Source of the DNA: Tenacibaculum gallaicum
GTDB lineage: Bacteria; Bacteroidota; Bacteroidia; Flavobacteriales; Flavobacteriaceae
Direction of reading: 5' to 3'
Length of the DNA: 64,000 bases
Assembly (NCBI RefSeq): GCF_003387615.1
Contig: NZ_QUNS01000007.1
Coordinates: 62,001 to 126,000, forward strand
Position numbers and translations under genes: made by a program. This document shows positions 62,800 through 64,000 of the stretch, piece by piece; positions within the stretch are counted from its first letter, which is position 1, and each line of letters starts with the position of its first letter. The notes under the pieces are model-generated. The model ran no database searches, was not told the DNA's origin, and was given only the letters and a program-made list of their open reading frames with translations.

Positions 62800-64000
62800 T
62801 TACTCTGCGTTATCTAAAAACTCTTTGAATCGTTCAGTAAACTTGTCAAAAAATGATTTAGATTTTTTCGCTTTGTGTTCCTTCTCTTCTCGAACTTCTT
62901 CTATAATCTCGTTTTCTTCCTCAATAGCTTCTTTTACTAACGCTTCTGGCGCTTCTTCTACAGCTACTTTTTCTTCAGTTTCCTTTTGTAAACCTTCCAT
63001 TAACAACCCTACAGCAGTTGCAAATGCTGGACTTGATAACCCTTCATCTGAATCTCCTGCTAGGTGTTCATTTGGATACCCAATACGAACGTCCATTCCG
63101 GTAATATATTCTACTAACTGGCGTAAATGTTTTAATTGAGCTCCACCTCCTGTTAGTACAATGCCTGCAATCAATTTTCCTTTCTGAGTTTCGTGTCCGT
63201 AGTTCTTAATTTCTAAATATACATGCTCTATAATTTCTTGAACTCTTGCATGAATTATTTTTGATAAGTTTTTAAGTGTAATTTCTTTGGGTTCTCTTCC
63301 TCTTAACCCAGGAATTGAAACGATTTCCGTTTCTTTATTTTCTCCAGGCCATGCTGAACCGAACTTAATTTTTAATAACTCTGCTTGTTTTTCAATTATT
63401 GAACAACCTTCTTTTATATCTTCAGTAATTACATTTCCTCCAAAAGGAATTACTGCTGTATGACGAATAATTCCGTCTTTAAATATTGCTAAATCTGTAG
63501 TTCCCCCACCTATATCAATCAATGCTACACCTGCTTCTTTTTCTTCTTGACTTAATACTGCTGATGCTGATGCTAAAGGTTCAAGAGTAATATCTGATAG
63601 ATTTAACCCCGCACTCTTAATACATCTGCCTACATTTCGGATAGAAGAAACTTGACCTACTACTACATGAAAATTTGCTTCCAGTCTTCCTCCATACATC
63701 CCTATAGGTTCTTTTATATCTGGCTGACTATCTACTTTAAACTCTTGTGGTAATACATGAATAATTTCTTCACCCGGTAACATTACCAATTTGTGTACTT
63801 GGCTAACTAAATTTTCTATATCATTAGCATCAATTACCTCTTCTGATTTTTCTCTTGTTATGTAGTCACTATGGTGTAGACTACGTATGTGCTGACCTGC
63901 AATACCTACTACAACATTTTCTATTTTATGTCCTGAAATACTTTCTGCCTCTTCAGCTGCCTGCTGAATAGACTGAATTGTTTGCGTAATGTTATTAACT
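62800..64000 (-). CDS. ftsA: Cell-division protein FtsA (5' end outside window)
   Basis: At least 400 residues are visible; the frame stays open to the window edge (GHKIENVVVGIAGQHIRSLH at about 63880-63940), so the ATG at 63789 is internal. Actin-like motifs: GVALIDIGGGTTDLAIFKDG, IAGIVLTGGGAQLKHLRQLV. The C-terminus has a charged linker and the amphipathic membrane-targeting helix FFDKFTERFKEFLDNAE. It tethers FtsZ to the membrane. ftsZ follows after 84 bases. Confidence 0.95.
   Translation of the reverse strand, partial: VNNITQTIQSIQQAAEEAESISGHKIENVVVGIAGQHIRSLHHSDYITREKSEEVIDANDIENLVSQVHKLVMLPGEEIIHVLPQEFKVDSQPDIKEPIGMYGGRLEANFHVVVGQVSSIRNVGRCIKSAGLNLSDITLEPLASASAVLSQEEKEAGVALIDIGGGTTDLAIFKDGIIRHTAVIPFGGNVITEDIKEGCSIIEKQAELLKIKFGSAWPGENKETEIVSIPGLRGREPKEITLKNLSKIIHARVQEIIEHVYLEIKNYGHETQKGKLIAGIVLTGGGAQLKHLRQLVEYITGMDVRIGYPNEHLAGDSDEGLSSPAFATAVGLLMEGLQKETEEKVAVEEAPEALVKEAIEEENEIIEEVREEKEHKAKKSKSFFDKFTERFKEFLDNAE

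Overview
The window is AT-rich DNA from a member of the Bacteroidota, most likely a marine Flavobacteriaceae (Tenacibaculum/Polaribacter-like; the genus is a guess). Reasons: a complete subtype-iii type VI secretion system (T6SS), a PorT-type type IX secretion protein, a short Bacteroidota-type RpoD, several promoters fitting the TTG / TAnnTTTG rule, and a short peptide with the double-glycine leader seen in this family.

Region 1 (1-11.5 kb, minus strand) is the accessory end of the T6SS locus: VgrG, a PAAR protein and a 1011-residue VasX/BTH_I2691-like pore-forming effector. Downstream lie its overlapping immunity gene and a row of related two-helix membrane proteins sharing a WYMDKNRPLPPG signature. 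Four tandem copies plus a cut-off fifth have nearly identical 3' halves and divergent 5' halves. Between them sit start-less coding scraps that look like effector 3' ends. One further copy is split at a run of nine G and looks phase-variable.

Region 2 (13.4-21.9 kb, minus) holds Hcp, an Hcp with a C-terminal extension, two peptidoglycan-targeting effectors (an M15/LAS-type peptidase and a LysM plus NlpC/P60-like enzyme) and five small lipoproteins that probably serve as immunity proteins. The second effector has lost its start codon, and one lipoprotein is broken at an A7 run.

Region 3 (21.9-35.7 kb) is the T6SS core: tssE, F, H (ClpV), G, N, K, O, two further membrane-complex genes and tssR on the minus strand, with sheath genes tssB and tssC diverging on the plus strand. 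TssJ, L and M are absent, as expected for subtype iii.

Region 4 (35.9-64 kb) is housekeeping: a free-methionine-sulfoxide reductase, purH, mreBCD-pbp2-rodA, rpsT, two tRNA-Glu copies, proS, an Arg/Ser-rich lipoprotein, an OmpP1/FadL protein, an Nfu protein, menG/ubiE, porT, an MscS channel, an ECF sigma factor, rpoD, rpe, a CBS protein, a Crp/Fnr regulator, cydAB, a decayed IS200/IS605 transposase, tRNA-Arg, a YqeY protein, ftsZ and the 3' part of ftsA. Small items here include a 50-residue GG-leader cysteine peptide (55438-55590) and two hairpins with an identical 12-nt C-rich loop but different paired stems (51594-51759).
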